Part shown: in pieces, positions 8,217-10,490 of the stretch
Layout: every line of letters begins with the position of its first letter
Position numbering within the stretch: position 1 is the first letter of the stretch
The notes under the pieces: model-generated
Database searches by the model: none
What the model saw: only the letters and a program-made list of their open reading frames with translations
What the model was told of the DNA's origin: nothing
Origin: an uncultured Eubacteriales bacterium
GTDB taxonomy: Bacteria; Bacillota_A; Clostridia; Christensenellales; Aristaeellaceae
Direction of reading: 5' to 3'
Assembly: GCA_902775835.1 (NCBI GenBank)
Contig: CACYNZ010000109.1
Location: forward strand, 1 to 10,490
DNA length: 10,490 nt
Made by a program: the position numbers and the translations under genes

Positions 8217-9137
8217 TCAGCCGTAGTTGATGGCGAGCTTGGCAAAGAAGTCCTCCAGAGTCAGACGGGCATTGGCATCCTTATAGACACGGATCTCCCT
8301 GGCCGCATTCCCGGGCACATACCGCGATGTTGCCGGATCAATGCGGGGCGCGGGACGCATTTCATACACATCCTCGCGTTCGGACTCGAACAGAAGCACG
8401 CCAATGGTGGGAGAATCGCCCAGGCCCCAGATTTCCCCGTGCGGCCAGTGGGGAATATCCTCGAGCTTCAGGTTAAAGTCGACCATCTGCTCGAACAGAT
8501 ACTTCCCTATCTCCCCGCAGGGCGCCACCTTATGCTGCAGTTCCGCCAGGGAGACAGACATCTGCTTGTAGACGTTCTTCGGCACCTGCCAGAGGGGCAT
8601 GCCGGAGGACAGGACCACATTGGCGGCGGCAATGTCCACATCCTGGTTGAACTCGTGTTCGCCTTCCGGGTACGCCCCGCCCCCGATCCAGATGCAGGTG
8701 GCACGGCTGCAGATAGCCGGCTCCAGCAGGATGGCGGAGGCCATATCCGTAAGCGTGCCCTGGCAGGCAATATACAGGGGGCGCGGGTCATCCCGCAGGG
8801 CTTCCCGGATGATCAGGCGTGCGCCGGGAGAATCCATGGGCGTCATCTCATCCGGCAGCGGACCATCCGCACCTTTTTCCACCGGGCACACACCCTCCAG
8901 GTCCATGAGTTTCAGAACCAGCCGGACCTCGTCAAGACTTGCCTGGCAGGAGGTGCCGGTACTGCGGTACGGCGTCTCAAAATGCGCCGGAATGATGCCG
9001 CGTACGTCGAATTTCGGGGTCATCAGATGGTGCGCGATCGCGAACTGGTCATCCGCCTCGTTTTTCGCATCCGTGGAGACCAGCATCCGGACACGCTTCT
9101 TCTCGGGGACGGTGAAACGGTACTGAAACTGCTTCAT
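8217..9137 (-). CDS. Nucleoside-hydrolase-fold protein (IUNH/DUF1593-like), atypical active site
   Basis: 306 residues, the usual size for inosine/uridine-preferring nucleoside hydrolases, which split nucleosides into ribose and base using a bound calcium ion. Fold evidence: VSTDAKNEADDQFAIAHHL at residues 20-38 (calcium-site region), IACQGTLTDMASAI (usual GPLTNLA region), IWIGGGAYPEG, and EFNQDVDIAAANVVLSSG with Asn164 (usual EFN-D-AA). Departures: the canonical DxDxGxDD is replaced by S21-T-D23 with the Asp pair at 29-30, a spacing that matches DUF1593/Sde182-type proteins. Where classical enzymes have HDPLA there is GDSPT around Asp241, so the His that helps the base leave is absent. No signal peptide. 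GAGG 8 nt upstream supports the start. It sits between a sugar-binding protein and a rhamnosidase, so the substrate may be a glycoside other than a nucleoside; that is inference. Confidence 0.85.
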   Translation of the reverse strand: MKQFQYRFTVPEKKRVRMLVSTDAKNEADDQFAIAHHLMTPKFDVRGIIPAHFETPYRSTGTSCQASLDEVRLVLKLMDLEGVCPVEKGADGPLPDEMTPMDSPGARLIIREALRDDPRPLYIACQGTLTDMASAILLEPAICSRATCIWIGGGAYPEGEHEFNQDVDIAAANVVLSSGMPLWQVPKNVYKQMSVSLAELQHKVAPCGEIGKYLFEQMVDFNLKLEDIPHWPHGEIWGLGDSPTIGVLLFESEREDVYEMRPAPRIDPATSRYVPGNAAREIRVYKDANARLTLEDFFAKLAINYG

Positions 9138-9173
9138 ACTCTGTTCCTCATCTCTCAGATTCTGATCCAGAAA

Positions 9174-9208
9174 GAGGCATCCCGGCGGATGACTCCACGG
9201 GATGCCTC
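9174..9208 (-). terminator. Hairpin between the solute-binding-protein gene and the next gene (attenuator or 3'-end stabiliser)
   Basis: GAGGCATCCCG (9174-9184) pairs perfectly with CGGGATGCCTC (9198-9208) over 11 bp; the 13-nt loop can add GGA/TCC pairs. On the minus strand it is followed only by TTTCT, so termination would be partial. It begins 31 nt after the solute-binding-protein stop codon and ends 36 nt before the next start. Such hairpins after binding-protein genes commonly raise that protein's yield relative to downstream enzymes. Confidence 0.6.
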
Positions 9209-9239
9209 CTGAAAAAAGTGTTTGGGATCTACAGAAATA

Positions 9240-10490
9240 TTACTTTACGGAATTGATCAGGTCCAGATCCTCCTGGGGAGTCTTGGTGGGACCATTGACG
9301 GCCAGCCAGGCATCAAGCTGTGCCTGCTTGGCATCGATCACAGTCTGCAGGCCGGAAGCATACAGCGCCTTGTTCAGCTGTTCAATGGTGGCATCCACAT
9401 TGGCGGAACCCACGGAACCGGTCAGAAGCGCAGCACGGTAGGTTTCCAAGGCGCTGTTCAGCGCGGTGATCTGGGTGGCATAGTCGGAGGAATCCCACAT
9501 GAAGCCGAACGCAGGGCTGTAGTAGCTCCAGGTATTGTGGCTCTTGAGCAGATCCCAGTAGTCAGCAGTCTTGCTGCCATCGTTCCAGACATAGCCGATG
9601 AACTGGTTGCCGGCTGCCCAGCCGGTATTCTGGAAGTACTTGAAGTTGCTGTTGTCCACACCATCGGCAAAATAGGCGGTGCCATCGTCAAGCACCTTGT
9701 AATCCTTGCCTTCAATGCCGAACTGCCAGTAGTTCATGACCACGGGATCGGTATACAGTGCGCGCAGGAACTTAAAAGCCATCTCCTTGTCTTCGCAACT
9801 GTCCGCAATACCCAGACCGAAGAATGCGACGTTGCCGGAGCTGATGCCGCCCTCGACATAATCACCGAAGTACAGCACATAGCCTTCCTGGCCGTTGGTG
9901 GCATTGGCTTCCGCAAGGAAACCGGGCTTGATGGCGGTGGCATAGCTGAAGGTGTTGCCGGCCTTGATCATCGTGGCAGAGCCCTGCTGATCGGTGGCGG
10001 CATCCTTGTAGATGTAGCCCTTGTCATACCAGTCGGCCAGCATCTTGCACAGGTTCTTGAAGGTATCGGTTTCGAACTCGTTCACAACCGTTGTGCTGTC
10101 ATGGTCTGCCTGCCAGTCCAGAACGCCGAAGCGGTCCAGCAGCTGGTCGACAAAATAGAAGCGCGCGGTCTGATCGCTGTTGCCCATGTACAGCGGGATC
10201 ATCTCAGGATGCGCATCCTTGACCGCCTGGAAGATTTCAGCAGCCTCGGACCAGGGACGGGGATGGCCGTCATAGGTGTCCTTGTTGGATTCCAGACCAT
10301 ACTTTTCAGTCAGGCCCAGTTCGTCGCAGATGTCCTTGCGCATCCACAGGCCGCCCAGTTCGACGGATTCCTTGGAAGCCGGCAGACCATAGATGAAGTT
10401 GTTGATGCTGGAAACGGTGGCATTCTGCTGTCCGATGGCATCAATGATGGCCTTGCCGTCTTCGCTGTCCAGATAGGGGGTCAGGTCGGT
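9240..10490 (-). CDS. ABC sugar transporter solute-binding protein, LplA-like with DUF3502-type C-terminus; N-terminus outside the window
   Basis: Extracellular lipid-anchored receptor that would hand a sugar oligomer to an ABC permease. 416 residues are visible, and the frame stays open to base 10490 (49 codons beyond the ATG at 10343, which is internal). Complete family members have about 500-570 residues, so the missing 100 or more hold the lipoprotein signal. Visible marks: YGLPASKE followed by GGLWMRKDICDELGL (typical family-1 binding-protein segment), ALYTDPVVMNYWQFGIEGKDY, and a C-terminal stretch (about the last 130 residues) with SYYSPAFGFMWD, a helical region, and DAKQAQLDAWL. This C-terminus is of the DUF3502 kind found in Firmicutes LplA/YtcQ-type proteins that pair with LplB/YteP-type permeases and are often linked to pectin or other complex glycan use. 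The permease genes are expected to the right of the window. Ligand unknown; the neighbouring GH78 suggests a rhamnosylated oligosaccharide. Confidence 0.92.
   Translation of the reverse strand, partial: TDLTPYLDSEDGKAIIDAIGQQNATVSSINNFIYGLPASKESVELGGLWMRKDICDELGLTEKYGLESNKDTYDGHPRPWSEAAEIFQAVKDAHPEMIPLYMGNSDQTARFYFVDQLLDRFGVLDWQADHDSTTVVNEFETDTFKNLCKMLADWYDKGYIYKDAATDQQGSATMIKAGNTFSYATAIKPGFLAEANATNGQEGYVLYFGDYVEGGISSGNVAFFGLGIADSCEDKEMAFKFLRALYTDPVVMNYWQFGIEGKDYKVLDDGTAYFADGVDNSNFKYFQNTGWAAGNQFIGYVWNDGSKTADYWDLLKSHNTWSYYSPAFGFMWDSSDYATQITALNSALETYRAALLTGSVGSANVDATIEQLNKALYASGLQTVIDAKQAQLDAWLAVNGPTKTPQEDLDLINSVK

Noticed and set aside
7899..9212. A 437-codon open frame on the plus strand opposite the nucleoside-hydrolase-like gene
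   Set aside because: Overlaps two supported minus-strand genes, shows no domain, and no ribosome binding site was seen.

Overview
The window looks like chromosomal DNA from a moderately GC-rich Firmicute of the Clostridia type, probably a gut or rumen fibre user. The evidence is an rpsB-tsf-pyrH run, strong AGGAGG ribosome binding sites, an LplA-like sugar-binding protein with a DUF3502-type C-terminus, and cytoplasmic GH78 and GH31 enzymes. The genus cannot be read from the sequence alone.

Left part (1-2500, minus strand): the translation/nucleotide operon rpsB (ribosomal protein S2), tsf (elongation factor Ts) and pyrH (UMP kinase, whose 3' end lies beyond base 1). A plausible extended -10 promoter and a strongly foldable ~60-nt leader precede rpsB. 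A textbook intrinsic terminator sits between tsf and pyrH, right in front of the pyrH ribosome binding site.

Middle (2500-4842): a divergent intergenic region with candidate promoter elements and two short palindromes, then one plus-strand gene for a GH31 alpha-glycosidase. A 14-bp hairpin with no T-tract lies between this gene and the convergent GH78 gene.

Right part (4843-10490, minus strand): a sugar-use operon read from right to left. It encodes an ABC-transporter solute-binding protein (N-terminus beyond base 10490), a divergent nucleoside-hydrolase-fold protein, and a large GH78 alpha-L-rhamnosidase with an inserted beta-sandwich domain. Neither glycosidase has a visible signal peptide. 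The simplest reading is that a rhamnose-containing oligosaccharide or glycoside is imported by the ABC transporter and trimmed in the cytoplasm by GH78 (rhamnose) and GH31 (alpha-linked xylose, glucose or similar). The nucleoside-hydrolase-like protein is the least explained member. I found no CRISPR array, transposon, tRNA, phage gene or clear defence system. Nothing here is an obviously new system; the most interesting items are the RNA/regulatory structures and the atypical nucleoside-hydrolase-like protein.
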